Source of the DNA: Clostridiales bacterium UBA4080
Lineage (GTDB): Bacteria; Bacillota; Clostridia; Lachnospirales; Vallitaleaceae
Reading direction: 5' to 3'
DNA: 39,189 bases
Assembly: GCA_002381865.1 (NCBI GenBank)
Contig: DFYO01000059.1
Location: forward strand, 1 to 39,189
A program made the position numbers and the translations under genes. Below, piece after piece: positions 7,746-19,000 of the stretch; within the stretch, counting starts at the first letter, position 1; each line of letters starts with the position of its first letter. The notes beneath the pieces were generated by a model. The model made no database searches and was not told the DNA's origin. It saw only the letters and a list, made by a program, of their open reading frames with translations.

Positions 7746-9242
7746 TTATTGTTTAAATATACGCTTTCTATATTCTTTTGGTGTCATTTTAGTTTCTTTT
7801 TTAAATGCTACGGATAGCTGTTGCGGATGTGGGTAATTCAGCTCCTCTGCAATTTCTGAAATAGACATCGAGCTGTTTGCCAATAATCTTTTTGCTTCCT
7901 CAATCCTTATTTCCTGAATATACTGAGTAATGTTTTTTCCTGTTTCTTCTTTGAAAATTCTAGACAGGTATACCTTATGTACTCCTAGGTTTTCCGCTAT
8001 TTCATTAAGTCCGATTACTGTTTTATAATTATTCTTTATCAGGTTTTGTGCTTGAACAACTCGCAGGCTATATTTTGTACTTTGGCTAAAATGCATCGCC
8101 TTGCTTATATTTTCAATCTTTCCCTGAAACCAGCTTATTATATCCTCTATTGTGGCTTTTTCTTCAAGCTCATACAGGGGTATGAATTCCTGATTGAAAA
8201 TGGTTTCATAAGATAGTGCTCTCGTTTTTATAAAGTCAACGATTACAGAAAGTGTTCTGGAATTTACATATTTGATATAATTGTATTGCATAAAGCCCTT
8301 AAGGTCTTTTTGATATGTAATATTTATCCACTCTATTGCATTATCGTATTCCTCTTTTTCAAGCTCTATAGCTATCCTTGACAAATTCTCTTCAATTTTT
8401 TCCGGATTGAATTTCTTTACTTGAGAAAAGACTGTATTATAAAAAATATTTTTATTTGTACCTAAGAAAATCCTGTATTTACAAGTTTCTCGAGCTTCTT
8501 CAATCCAATTTTCTATGTTTTCTGTTCCCAAAAATCCTCTGCTTATTCCAATTGTTAATTCAGCTTCAATACATTTTTCAAGTACCTTCCTTATTTTTCC
8601 TGCTATTTTTTGACACTCATATATCAGCATAAGCTGACTGGCAATTTGCTCTATGGGCATTATAATACATAATACCTCATCCTCCGACCACCTAATACTT
8701 GTTTTATTTATATTAAAATAATTACATAGCTCTCTTTCAATTGCTTCACCTAAATCCTTAACTTCCCTGTCAAACCTAATCGCATAGGCTACATTATAAT
8801 TGCTATTTGTATTTGTTGTTTTATTCGTTTCTATGTTTACCTTTAAAGGCTCTTCATTATTTTGATCTTTCAATCTTTGATAGCTATTTAAAGCTTCCAG
8901 TAAATCCTCTGGAGTTAGCATATCTTTTATAAGATAGTCCTTTACTCCATATCTCATAGCCTCGCGCGCATACGAAAACTTTTCATGACAGCTAAGCACA
9001 ATCATATTCTGTTCTTTATTAATTTGTTTGACGCTTTTAATCAGTTCTAAGCCATCCATAATTGGCATCTGAATATCGGTAATTATATAATCTGCACCAT
9101 ATTCTCTATAATACTCCAGCGCTTCTTTTCCGTTTTCAGCTTCTTTGATTATTATATAATCGGTTCTATCCCAGTCTATTATATTTTTCAGCATTTCCCT
9201 AGAGGGCTTTTCATCATCTGCAATTAATATTGTTTTTTTCAT
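7746..9242 (-). CDS. YesN-type response regulator, receiver plus AraC-type DNA-binding domain
   Basis: DNA-binding partner of the adjacent histidine kinase. An N-terminal receiver (residues 1-120) has the acidic pair Asp9-Asp10, phosphoacceptor Asp56 in TDIQMP and the conserved Lys in DYLIKDM. A middle region of about 270 residues has no recognised motif. Two AraC/XylS helix-turn-helix motifs occupy the last 100 residues (NEIAENLGVHKVYLSRIFKE and ISEIAEELNYPHPQQLSVAF). The start is the ATG at 9242 with AAGGAGGGTGCT before it; a longer in-frame ORF to 9314 overlaps the kinase gene and lacks support. The kinase stop is 22 bases upstream, so the pair is co-transcribed. Such regulators usually control nearby transport or carbohydrate genes. 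Targets are not shown. Confidence 0.93.
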   Translation of the reverse strand: MKKTILIADDEKPSREMLKNIIDWDRTDYIIIKEAENGKEALEYYREYGADYIITDIQMPIMDGLELIKSVKQINKEQNMIVLSCHEKFSYAREAMRYGVKDYLIKDMLTPEDLLEALNSYQRLKDQNNEEPLKVNIETNKTTNTNSNYNVAYAIRFDREVKDLGEAIERELCNYFNINKTSIRWSEDEVLCIIMPIEQIASQLMLIYECQKIAGKIRKVLEKCIEAELTIGISRGFLGTENIENWIEEARETCKYRIFLGTNKNIFYNTVFSQVKKFNPEKIEENLSRIAIELEKEEYDNAIEWINITYQKDLKGFMQYNYIKYVNSRTLSVIVDFIKTRALSYETIFNQEFIPLYELEEKATIEDIISWFQGKIENISKAMHFSQSTKYSLRVVQAQNLIKNNYKTVIGLNEIAENLGVHKVYLSRIFKEETGKNITQYIQEIRIEEAKRLLANSSMSISEIAEELNYPHPQQLSVAFKKETKMTPKEYRKRIFKQ

Positions 9243-9264
9243 AGCACCCTCCTTAATAGGTTGT

Positions 9265-11040
9265 TTAATGTAATGCTTCAAGCGGTATTTCAAAGTAAAC
9301 CGTAGTTCCTTCATTAACCTTACTTTTTATATTCAGTCTTGCGCCTTCACCATATAACAATCTAAGTCTTTTGTCAATATTATGAATACCTATTTGATTC
9401 AAGGAGCTGCTGCTTCCCTCCTGCTTATTGTTTAATATGCTTTCAATTTTATTTTCCTCTATTCCAATTCCATTATCCTTTACACAAAAATAAACACTCG
9501 CTTCTTTCTTTTTCATTGATAATTCAACCCTTCCGCCTGAGGCCTTTGGGATAATTCCATGAAAAATTGCATTTTCTATTAGTGGCTGAAGAATAAGCTT
9601 AGGTATAAGCAGGCTATTGATTTCAATTGGAATATCGTATATAATCTCAAATACCTTATCATATCTGCACTCTAATATTTTTATATAGCTTTCAATGCAA
9701 ATTCTTTCTTCTTCGATAGTAATAAAAGCTTTATCAATTGCCATGTTAAATCTTAGGAGCCTGTTAAATGAAACTAACATTTCCATCAATTCTTCTGTTT
9801 TGTCTGTCTTAAGTAAATACTGCATTGCATGAAGTGTATTGTGAATAAAGTGCGGATTAATTTGCGAATGTAGCAAATCCAGCTTTAATCTGACTGTTTC
9901 AAGCTCTTTTATCTTCTTTTCTTCCTGTTCCTTGTAAATCTGCTCTATTAGCTTCTGTTGCTCATCAAGCATGTGATTATAGCCCTCAATCAGATCTTTG
10001 ATTTCATCATGTGTTGACGCAACCATGGGTTCCGGCCATTCTCCCATCGCCAGAACATCCATTGAATTTTTTATTTCTAAAATCGGTTTTGTTATTTTAT
10101 TAGAAAAGATATATGACAAAAACAAAATAAATATGATACTTATAAAGGTGATAATATAAAAATAATTTTTTATTATATTAATATTGGTCTTTAACGAATT
10201 ATACTCCATAATACCTATCAGCTGCCAGTCTGGATACAGCTTTAGGTCTTCTTTTATAAAATAATAATCTACATTTTTAAAATTTATAATCCCCGTATCT
10301 TCTTGCATTAATTGAATTTTATTTATATTAAGACTTTCTCTTCCGTCTTCAACCTTATATATTACTCCGTTTTTTTTATCCGCAATATACGCGGAATAGA
10401 ATTCTGACTTGCAGGCATTTCTAAAGGTTTGAAAAAGATAATCAATTTTAACATTAATTAAAACGGTTCCCACCTGTTTATAATCCTGCTTTGAAAGGTA
10501 TTTTTCAAAATATGTGATTGAGTTTTTGTTGCCTGGTTCTTTGTCCGATTTGCTAGGAAAATTCGTAGGCGCAGAATAAGCCGAATATTCATTTGATTTA
10601 ATGAACTTATTATACTCTTCATATTGTTCAACGATTTCTTTATAGGGTGATATCATGTAAAATGGGTCATAAATTCTATTATTAGTATCCATAATAAAAA
10701 TGGAATTAATCCCAACATCTGCATACGCATAATCCCTTGTTATATTAGAAATATTCCTCATTTTTTCATATAATTCTTCCTCGGACTTTGTGTTGATTTT
10801 TAGTTGCTTTTCAAGCTCCTGGTTGTTTTTTATTTTTTCTGCAACATTAATAATATATTTAAGCTCTTCCTCTAAATCGATACTTATTATCTGCATTTTT
10901 TGTGCTGCAATGGTTTTAACCTCTTTTAGCATTGCATTAGAAAAAAAGGATACCGTAATAGTACCTAGTACTGTAACTATACTTATAATAATAAGGGAAA
11001 TGAACAAAAAATATTTGCTTCTTAAATGCTTTATTTTCAT
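9265..11040 (-). CDS. LytS/YesM-type sensor histidine kinase
   Basis: Membrane sensor of 591 residues. TM1 at residues 13-33 and TM2 at about 293-312 flank an extracytoplasmic domain of about 260 residues, probably Cache-like. A HAMP linker follows (from SNKITKPILEI), then a coiled coil, the kinase phosphoacceptor box SQINPHFIHNTLHAMQYL with His about 397, and an ATPase domain with PLIENAIFHG and DNGIGIEE. The usual NPHFLYNTL is NPHFIHNTL here. The ATG directly follows the stop of the binding-protein gene (TAAATG), with AAGGAG inside the end of that gene, so translation is coupled. The coupling suggests that the sensor domain receives its signal from the binding protein. The partner is the response regulator just downstream. 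Confidence 0.93.
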   Translation of the reverse strand: MKIKHLRSKYFLFISLIIISIVTVLGTITVSFFSNAMLKEVKTIAAQKMQIISIDLEEELKYIINVAEKIKNNQELEKQLKINTKSEEELYEKMRNISNITRDYAYADVGINSIFIMDTNNRIYDPFYMISPYKEIVEQYEEYNKFIKSNEYSAYSAPTNFPSKSDKEPGNKNSITYFEKYLSKQDYKQVGTVLINVKIDYLFQTFRNACKSEFYSAYIADKKNGVIYKVEDGRESLNINKIQLMQEDTGIINFKNVDYYFIKEDLKLYPDWQLIGIMEYNSLKTNINIIKNYFYIITFISIIFILFLSYIFSNKITKPILEIKNSMDVLAMGEWPEPMVASTHDEIKDLIEGYNHMLDEQQKLIEQIYKEQEEKKIKELETVRLKLDLLHSQINPHFIHNTLHAMQYLLKTDKTEELMEMLVSFNRLLRFNMAIDKAFITIEEERICIESYIKILECRYDKVFEIIYDIPIEINSLLIPKLILQPLIENAIFHGIIPKASGGRVELSMKKKEASVYFCVKDNGIGIEENKIESILNNKQEGSSSSLNQIGIHNIDKRLRLLYGEGARLNIKSKVNEGTTVYFEIPLEALH

Positions 11041-12366
11041 TTATTGCTCCTTAATGCTTTCATCTAGTGCTTTTTGTGCTGCCTCTTTTGCTTCTTTTAG
11101 GGCTATTTCTGCAGGAATATTTAATATTTGTACTTTCTCCGCTGCAATTCTAAGTGCTTCATATATTTCTCCACCTGTTGGATCGTAGGTTATTTCTTTT
11201 GTTTTGAGCATTTGCTCTAGGGCTACTCTCATAAATGTGTTATTCTCAACAAATTTTTTATACTCCTCACTCTCCATAGCTGATATCCTTACAGGTAGAT
11301 AACCTGTTTCCATCGACCACTTAGAGGTTGTTTCTGTGCTGGTAAAAAAGGAAATCCATTCAAAGGCTGCCTCTGCATCTGCTTGCGTAGTAAATATCGG
11401 TATGCAAATTGTATGTGCATTTGATACACCAACTGGATTTTTTTCATACCCCTTCCATACCGGCTGTATATGCGCACCGATTATATTCATATCCAGCTCC
11501 TTTACATCCCCTGCTGATCCGGTATATCCAGCGGCTCTTCCTTGCATTACATCATCAATTGTTGCATACCAATATTGCCAGCCTTCTCCGCCAAAGTGTA
11601 CTTTCATAGTTTTGTCTTCATGTATCCATTTTCTAAAGCTGTCCCATGTTTCTACCCACGGTCTTTCATCAATCAATACTTCTGTTCCTTGTTCGTTTAA
11701 AATCCTTCCTCCTCTGTTAATGCTAGCATCTATTAAATTTTCTCTTCCTTGCATAGGCTCCCAACCATATACAAGAATTTCCTCTTGATTTTGTTTTTTT
11801 AATTTTTTTGCTGCCTCTGCAAGACCTTCCCATGTATCTAATACATTTTCTGAAATATTTGCTTTTTCAAAAATATCTTTTCGATAATATAAAATCTGCG
11901 TAGTTCCATAAATTGGCATTCCATAGGTTTTTTCTTCTATTTTTACCTGCTTTAAAAACTTTGGATTAATATCGTCTATATTAAAATTCTTCTTTTTTTC
12001 AACCAGCTCATTAATTTGCATTAAAGCTCCTCTTTTTGCAAACTTATACATTTGATAATCCTCTAATAGTACTACTGCCGGTCCTTTTCCTTTTGCTAGT
12101 GCAGATTCTAAGGCTTTTGCTGTCACATCATAGCTGTCAAAGGAAACCCCTTTGACAAAATATTTGTCTTGAGACTGATTGTATTCGTCAATAAAGCTTT
12201 CCATTGTATCACTTTGAGTTCCCGTTAATCCGTACCAAAATTCTATTTCAATTGGATTATTAGTCTCCTTTTGAATAAAACTGCCTGTTTTACTACAGGC
12301 AGTCAATATTAATGCTATGCTTATTATTATTCCGAATATTATTTCGATTCTTTTTTTTCGCTTCAT
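11041..12366 (-). CDS. Extracellular solute-binding lipoprotein (family 1, UgpB-like)
   Basis: A lipid-anchored binding protein of 441 residues. The signal peptide ends in LILTAC with lipid-bearing Cys24. The body matches family 1 ABC binding proteins: it starts IEFWYGLTG, has ILYYRKDIFEKA near residue 145 and SMETGYLPVR near 350. These blocks, and the order around them, resemble glycerol-3-phosphate/glycerophosphodiester binders such as UgpB, though oligosaccharide binders share the fold. The ATG at 12366 is chosen because AGAGGA lies six bases upstream; an ATG six codons earlier (12384) has none. No permease or ATPase gene is nearby. The gene is translationally coupled to the histidine kinase, so it probably works as a ligand-sensing partner rather than, or as well as, a transport protein. 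Confidence 0.85.
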   Translation of the reverse strand: MKRKKRIEIIFGIIISIALILTACSKTGSFIQKETNNPIEIEFWYGLTGTQSDTMESFIDEYNQSQDKYFVKGVSFDSYDVTAKALESALAKGKGPAVVLLEDYQMYKFAKRGALMQINELVEKKKNFNIDDINPKFLKQVKIEEKTYGMPIYGTTQILYYRKDIFEKANISENVLDTWEGLAEAAKKLKKQNQEEILVYGWEPMQGRENLIDASINRGGRILNEQGTEVLIDERPWVETWDSFRKWIHEDKTMKVHFGGEGWQYWYATIDDVMQGRAAGYTGSAGDVKELDMNIIGAHIQPVWKGYEKNPVGVSNAHTICIPIFTTQADAEAAFEWISFFTSTETTSKWSMETGYLPVRISAMESEEYKKFVENNTFMRVALEQMLKTKEITYDPTGGEIYEALRIAAEKVQILNIPAEIALKEAKEAAQKALDESIKEQ

Positions 12367-12398
12367 AATGCTTCCTCTTTTCAATAGAAACTTCCTTT

Positions 12399-12836
12399 TT
12401 AGATATTTCCAAAATACTCTGTAACGCTTTTAAGCATCTTAACTAGCACCTTTTCTTCCTCATCATTAATCTGGCTTTTTATTCTTTCAATCATTTCAGT
12501 GTGGAATTTTTGATGATGTTTATAGGCATTTTGACCTTTTTGTGTAAGACAAATTAAAACCACTCTTTTATCCTTTTGGCTTCTTGCTCTTTTAACATAA
12601 TCCTTTTTTACAAGGTTATTAATTGCAATGGTAAGTGTTCCTATAGTAATTCTAAGGTCCTTGGCAACTGAGGACATATTTCTTGAGCCCTCATGTCCGA
12701 TGGCCTCAATAATATGCATATCAGTAATAGAAATGTCCTTAAATTCCTCACTAATCAGCTTCTGCTCTTCAATTTTCATAATATCATTAAACATCCTGAC
12801 AAGCAGGAAATTAAGGGAATCTTCAACTGTGTTCAA
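12399..12836 (-). CDS. fabT: MarR-family fatty-acid biosynthesis repressor FabT
   Basis: A winged-helix MarR-family regulator of about 145 residues. FabT represses the type II fatty-acid synthesis genes when bound to long-chain acyl-ACP. The sequence follows FabT rather than generic MarR: EEQKLISEEFKDISITDMHI, then MSSVAKDLRITIGTLTIAIN in the recognition region and RARSQKDKRVVLICLT in the wing. Its promoter carries the FabT palindrome, which also occurs at the fab/acc operon promoter. I favour the TTG at 12836, four bases after GGTGAT, over the in-frame GTG at 12845, which lacks a ribosome site. It ends 32 bases before the binding-protein start with no terminator, so it heads an operon with the sensory genes. 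Streptococcal fabT lies inside the fab cluster; here it is 25 kb away. Confidence 0.82.
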   Translation of the reverse strand: MNTVEDSLNFLLVRMFNDIMKIEEQKLISEEFKDISITDMHIIEAIGHEGSRNMSSVAKDLRITIGTLTIAINNLVKKDYVKRARSQKDKRVVLICLTQKGQNAYKHHQKFHTEMIERIKSQINDEEEKVLVKMLKSVTEYFGNI

Positions 12837-12853
12837 TGTAATCACCCAATCTA

Positions 12854-12894
12854 TTTGATAATCAAAGTATATAACAATACCCGATTTATGTCAA
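12854..12894 (-). promoter_or_regulatory. fabT promoter with FabT operator
   Basis: On the minus strand: TTGACA (12889-12894), a 17-base spacer, TATACT (12866-12871), then the 13-bp palindrome TTTGATTATCAAA (12854-12866) overlapping the last base of the -10 box. The palindrome equals the core of the known streptococcal FabT/FabR site. The position over the transcription start predicts repression, hence autoregulation. The 18 bases TATACTTTGATTATCAAA recur exactly at the fabH promoter. Confidence 0.88.
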
Positions 12895-13019
12895 TTCAGA
12901 TTAGCTTTCTAACGTTTACGGCTTGCTTTGGATTCTTTCAAAAAGCATCAGAATCTAGTTGCTTTATACACATAAATCCCTAAAAAACAAGGTAACTCCT
13001 ATTCTTAAATACATCAATG

Positions 13020-16000
13020 TTATATAGCTTTCATTAGAACTTCAACAACTTGTATATCCTGACCGCCAACCAATTGAATTTTGTTATCCATTTGTTCAAT
13101 TCCATTAACTTTTATAATAACAGTGCCCTGACTTATAGCCTCTGGATTACTGACTTGAATATCATATATAGTCTGTTCAAAAGTATACGAAATCGAAAAC
13201 TGATTCCACCTTTTAGGGATACAAGGGTCGATAATCAGTTCATCCCCTAATTTGTTAAACCCTAAAATACTGTTTATACCTGCTTGATACATCCAGCCTG
13301 CTGCTCCGGTATACCAGCTCCAACCACCTCGCCCAATATGTGGTCTGCAACCATATACATCTGCTGCCATAACATATGGTTCTGCTTTATATATACCAAG
13401 TTCTATATTGGTTCTTGCATGATTAATAGGATTAATCATCTCAAACAATTCCACTGCTTTGTCCCCATGTCCAAGCTTTGCAAATGCAGCTACCACCCAT
13501 GCCGCCGCATGAGTATACTGACCTCCATTTTCACGAACTCCCGGCACATAACCTTTTATGTAACCTGGCTCTAGCGTTCCGTTATCAAAAGGCGGTGTGA
13601 GCAATCTTATAATCCCATCATTCCGACTCACCAAATAATCTTCAAGCGCAGTCATAGCACTGATAGCTCTATCTGGATTTCCTGCTTCTGATAAAACTGC
13701 CCATGTTTGTGCAAGTGAGTCTATTTTGCATTCACCGTTATTTGAAGAACCCAGTTGAGTACCGTCATCGAAATAAGCACGTTTATACCAATTGCCATCC
13801 CATCCATGATTTTCAATAGCTATACCCAATTCTTCAGAAATGGCTTTATATTTTTCAACTCTCTCAGAATCATTGTTAGCTAAACAAATCGGAATCCATT
13901 TGTTTAGTATGTCAACCAAAAACCATGCCAGCCATATGCTCTCGCCTTTTCCTTCATTTCCTACTTTATTCATGCCGTCATTCCAATCACCACATCCCAT
14001 TAATGGCAGACCGTGCTCTCCAAATCGCAAGCCATTTTCAATTGCACGAATACAATGTTCATACAAAGAACCACCTTCTTCAGCTCTATTAGGACTTAGA
14101 TAACGTTCGTCTTCATAATCTTTCAATAAATCACTATCTAAAAACTGAATATCTTCTTCTAAAATTGCATTATCCGCAGTAACGCTCACATACTGTGCCA
14201 CAACAAATGGCAGCCACAAAAAATCGTCTGAAATCCTTGTTCTTGTACCCTTTAATGCAGGTTCATGCCACCAATGCAATACATCACCTTCAACAAATTG
14301 ATGTGCTGCGTGTTTAATAATTTGAGCTCTTGTTAATTCAGGCCAAACGGACAATAATGATAAGCTATCTTGAAGTTGATCTCTAAAGCCATATGCACCT
14401 CCTGCTTGATAAAATGCAGTTCTTGCCCAAAGCCTGCAGGCAATTACCTGATAAAGCAATCGACCGTTCATCATTTGATTCATTGCCAAATCGGGCGTGC
14501 TAACCTGAAGAATATCAAACTTTTCTTTCCAAAATGTTTTTACAGCTTGAAGTGCAGCATTGGCACCTTCTACGGTTTTATAACTCTGTCCCTCGGCAAT
14601 AATATCTGCTTTATTATCTGCTATACCCATTATAAATACCAACTGAATAGTTTCTTCTGGCGGAATACTAACCTTCACTTGCATAGTAGCACAAGGGTCA
14701 TACCCAGCTCCAACCTTACCTGATAATTTGATTTTTGTTAATTCTTCAGGTAATTCCATATTTCCTGTTCCAAAAAAAGCTTTACGATTACCGCTATAAC
14801 TTCTCTCAGCAACAGAGGTGTCTATAAATAATGTTTGATTGGCAAAAACCTGATTATAGCTATTTTTAACTGTTAATATTCCTTCTTCGGTAACTCCGCT
14901 AATAAGATGCATTGCAGATTCTGCTATGCTTACACCTAGAACCGGTTCAATAAAATAGGTTAATGCAAGATTTCTCTCAACTTTCCCCTCATTTTTCAAG
15001 CTTATTAAGCTTATTTTTACATTTCCTTTTAATGGCACAAATTGAGTTAAGGATTGAGCAATACCATGACTTGTATGCTTAAAACTTGTAAAGCCAAAGC
15101 CATGTTCAATATGATAAGAACTTTTTTCACGTATTGGCAGCGGTGTCATCGACCATATATTGACAGCTTCGTCGCACAGATAAAATACCTCACCGGGTGA
15201 ATCGCTAACTGGGTCATTGGACCAAGGAGTAAGTTTGTTTTCACGGCTATTATGACACCAGGTATAACCGCCACCTGATTCGGTTACTGTAAACCCAAAT
15301 TCTTCATTGGCAATAATATTTGACCAAGGAAGCGGCGTGGTTTGATTTTCCTCTAAAGATACAACATAAGATTCATTATCCGAGCTAAACCCTCCGACAC
15401 CATTAAAAAACCGAAGTTCTTCTTCAAGCATCCTTGATTTATCCTCATTGTTTTGTTCTAATCCGTTTTTCAAATCACTTTCTATAATGCTATTATCAGG
15501 TATTATAGCAGCTTCTAATTCTTCTAGCGGTAATTGCTGCAATTGTTCTGATATAGTTCCCTTTTGACCGTTGAAGCACATTCTTGCTACAGCTGATAAT
15601 AAGTACGTATCAGCTATGTCAATCATTGAGAGATTTAAAATAAAGATATCACCCTTTTTGTGCATCATATCAGTTTCTTGATTATACCTCACAATATCAG
15701 TAACCAGTGCCAGTAATGGGTTTGTATAGCTGTACTCTTCCATTACAAGTATGACCAAATCAACCCTTAGATCTTTTATTCTCCAATATTCATGTGCTTT
15801 TAGTAACTCATAAAGAATCGCAACATCATCTGATTTCTGAATTTTAACAAATACAATCGGACGATCTCCCGAAATGCCATAAGACCACAGAGCTGATTGC
15901 CCCTTATGATTTTCCTGTATAAACTCTGCATGTTTTTGTCTTAACGGGCTTAAAAATATAATACCTGAAATCATGTTTTGATATAATTCCATCTCACGAG

Positions 16001-19000
16001 CCTTGATATTCAAATATTTTGTTTCAACCTCACTTCTTATAACCGCTAACCAAAAAGCAGCGTCACAAGTTTCAATGCTGTTGTATTTGCTAAGCAGCTC
16101 CAAAATTTGTTCTTTACTATTTGCGGTCATAGTTACAAATGATATTCTGGCTGATCTGCCTGGTGATAAATTCACCTTAACCCTCAAACTAAATACAGGG
16201 TCCAAAACATTACCAACGCTATTACTCAAAGGTCTTTCTCTCTCAATTGCAACAGGGTTTGATACATTATGTCCCCTGCCGATAAACTGCATTCGATCTG
16301 TTTCGTATTGAATATCTCCTATCTGTTCACCGTCAATTATTGCCATGTGCGCTACCCACAGGTCTTTATCCATATCACTTCTTGGTCTGCGGTGAGCCAA
16401 AAGCGCATTATACTCTTGGTTAAATTCTGTTTCTACAAACAACTTACTAAAAGCCTGATGAGCTTCATCGCTCTTTTGTTCAGCCATAACCACTTCATAA
16501 TAACTGGTCAATTCTAAATCACAGCTTTTCTCACCATTATTTTTCAGCTTTATTCTGCGAATTTCTGCATTTTCTCCAGATGTAACAATTATCTCAGTAA
16601 GTGTATCAACTTGTCCGTTAACTCTTTTAATCATCGTTTTATCTGCCGTAAATACAACTTCGTAGCCTTCTGGCAAAATATTTAATGGTGCATAAGCAGC
16701 CGACCAATTTTCACCTGTTTCTTTGTTTTTGATGTAAAAGAACATACCATAACTGTCCAAAATTGAATCTTCACGCCATCTTGTAATTGCATAATCCTTG
16801 GTTCGGCTATATCCCGTACCTTTATCAGTTGTAACTACCGAGTAATAACCATTTGATAAAACATGTGCTTTTGGCAAATAATCATTTGGCTCAAAGAAAT
16901 GACGATAAGAACCTTTATCATGATACTGGGTACCTTTAAACGGAATGATTTTCTCTTTACTTTCCTTAGTATATACAATATTTGTAGGTACTTTTTCTTG
17001 CAAAAGAAGCCTTGCCGCTTTCACATAAGGATCTGCCGAAAATCGTCTTTGCATAATGTTTCTATTTAAATAATTGTTTAGTGACAACAAACTCATGCCT
17101 TGATGATGCGCCATATAACTTTTTATTATGATTTTTTCTTGGTCAACACTAAGTCGTTCAGGCGTATAATCTGCCGCCTCATAATAACCATATTCCCCTT
17201 CAAGTCCTTCTTTTTTTAAATACTGTATATTTTTATAAGCATCAATCGGGTTGACTAAAAGTGCTAAAAAAGTTGCATAAGGTGCTGTAACAGCATCCTC
17301 AATAAGACCTCTTTTCAAACCAAGCCATGGCACGCCAATAGCTTTATACTGGTAATCCAAATGCATATCCATCGAACTAAATGCAGATTCAGAAGCTCCC
17401 CATGGCATATGACGTTCTTTACCATATTTTTTCTGACTTTTTATAACAAAAGAATAGGTTTCATCCAATAAGGTATTGCTATAATTTTTCATTAAAATTA
17501 AAGGCATTAAGTATTCAAACATAGTGCCACTCCAAGATACTAAACCTTTATATTGATCCACTACTGTTAATGACCTTCCAAGCATATACCAGTGTTTTGC
17601 AGGAACCTCTCCTCTAGCAATTGCAATATAGCTTGTTTGTCTTGCCTCAGAAGCCAATAAATCATAATAAGAATTAGATAGTCTGTTGTCCTCAAAGTTG
17701 AATCCAATAGAGAATAATTGACGTTTTTTTTCATACAAAGGAGCAAACCTTGTATCTTCTGTCATCTGATAAATCCGCTCTATCATATTCTCATAGCGAG
17801 ATTTAAAGGACATCATATATACTTGTCCCTTTTCAACTTTTAATAAGACCTCATTTACCCAGTCGATTAACTCTGCGGAATTGGTTTCTTTATTTTTCTC
17901 AATCATCTGAATGATTAATTCACCCTGTTTACGAATTTCAATGCAATACTCATTATAGTTTTTCATTGATGAAGCCTTATCTAACATTGTTATCCATTCA
18001 GTAGTAATATCCTTAATCTCATCGCTATACAATTGATTTGGAACTTCTTCTATTAATCCAACCCATGGCATAAAGTTAAGCAATTCCCTTAAATTTTCTC
18101 CTGCCATCTGCTCCAATTTATACTTCCATGTTTCTTTTTTAACATCTTTAATTTTGGGATTGATAATAGCTTTTTCCAATGTTCTTTTCCAGCCGATTAA
18201 CGAAAATTTTTCTGCATTAATTTCCATTCTTAGAATATCCTCATCCTCAAAAAAGGAACTGCTGTTTTCACTTGCACATGCATAAGTATCTTCAATACCT
18301 TTTAAGAAAATCGAATCAATAATCGGACTACTACAATACTCTTTCAACCCTTGTCTTAAGGTCATTAGATAGCACACCAAGTTCCCGCTGTCTACCGTAG
18401 AAATATAGCGTGGTTTTAACGGTTCTAATGTTCGTGTATCGTACCAATTGTACAAATGTCCATTCCATTTTTCTAATTTATCTATAGTTCCCATAGTATT
18501 TTCTAATTGTGAAAGAGTTTCTTCAATACTAATATAGCCTAAGTCTCTTGCAGTAATTGTTGCCAATAAGCCTAATCCGATATTAGTCGGTGAGGTTCTA
18601 TAAGCAATCCCCTTATATGGCTCTTCTTGATAGTTATCCGGTGCCAAATAATTATTCTTTTTATTAGCAAACTCTTCGAAATAGCGCCAAGTTTTTCTTG
18701 CTATATAACGAAGTTCAAGTAATTCCTCTTCATTTAAAACTTCTTTATATGTGTCTTTTCCTTTACTGATAAAATAAGCAATAAATGGTGCAATGCCCCA
18801 AATAACTACGAATATCAAGCTAACTCGAAGATTTTCAGGCTTAAAAATAAGTGCAAGTGCTACAATCGGTATTCCAAACAAGGAGCTAACTCCCATTGAT
18901 GACACATAGCTTTTTAAAGAACTGCTTTGCATTTTTTCAGCATCATCCGATGTAACCCATTCCAGCATTTTTTTCTTGGTTATTAATACCCTTATTAAAG

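Noticed and set aside
9243..9314. Longer start of the response regulator overlapping the kinase gene
   Set aside because: The added residues precede a complete receiver domain and the strong ribosome site lies before 9242.
12051..12060. A second FabT-like half site (TTTGATAATC) inside the binding-protein gene
   Set aside because: The right arm is CTC instead of AAA, it lies in coding sequence and no promoter elements flank it.
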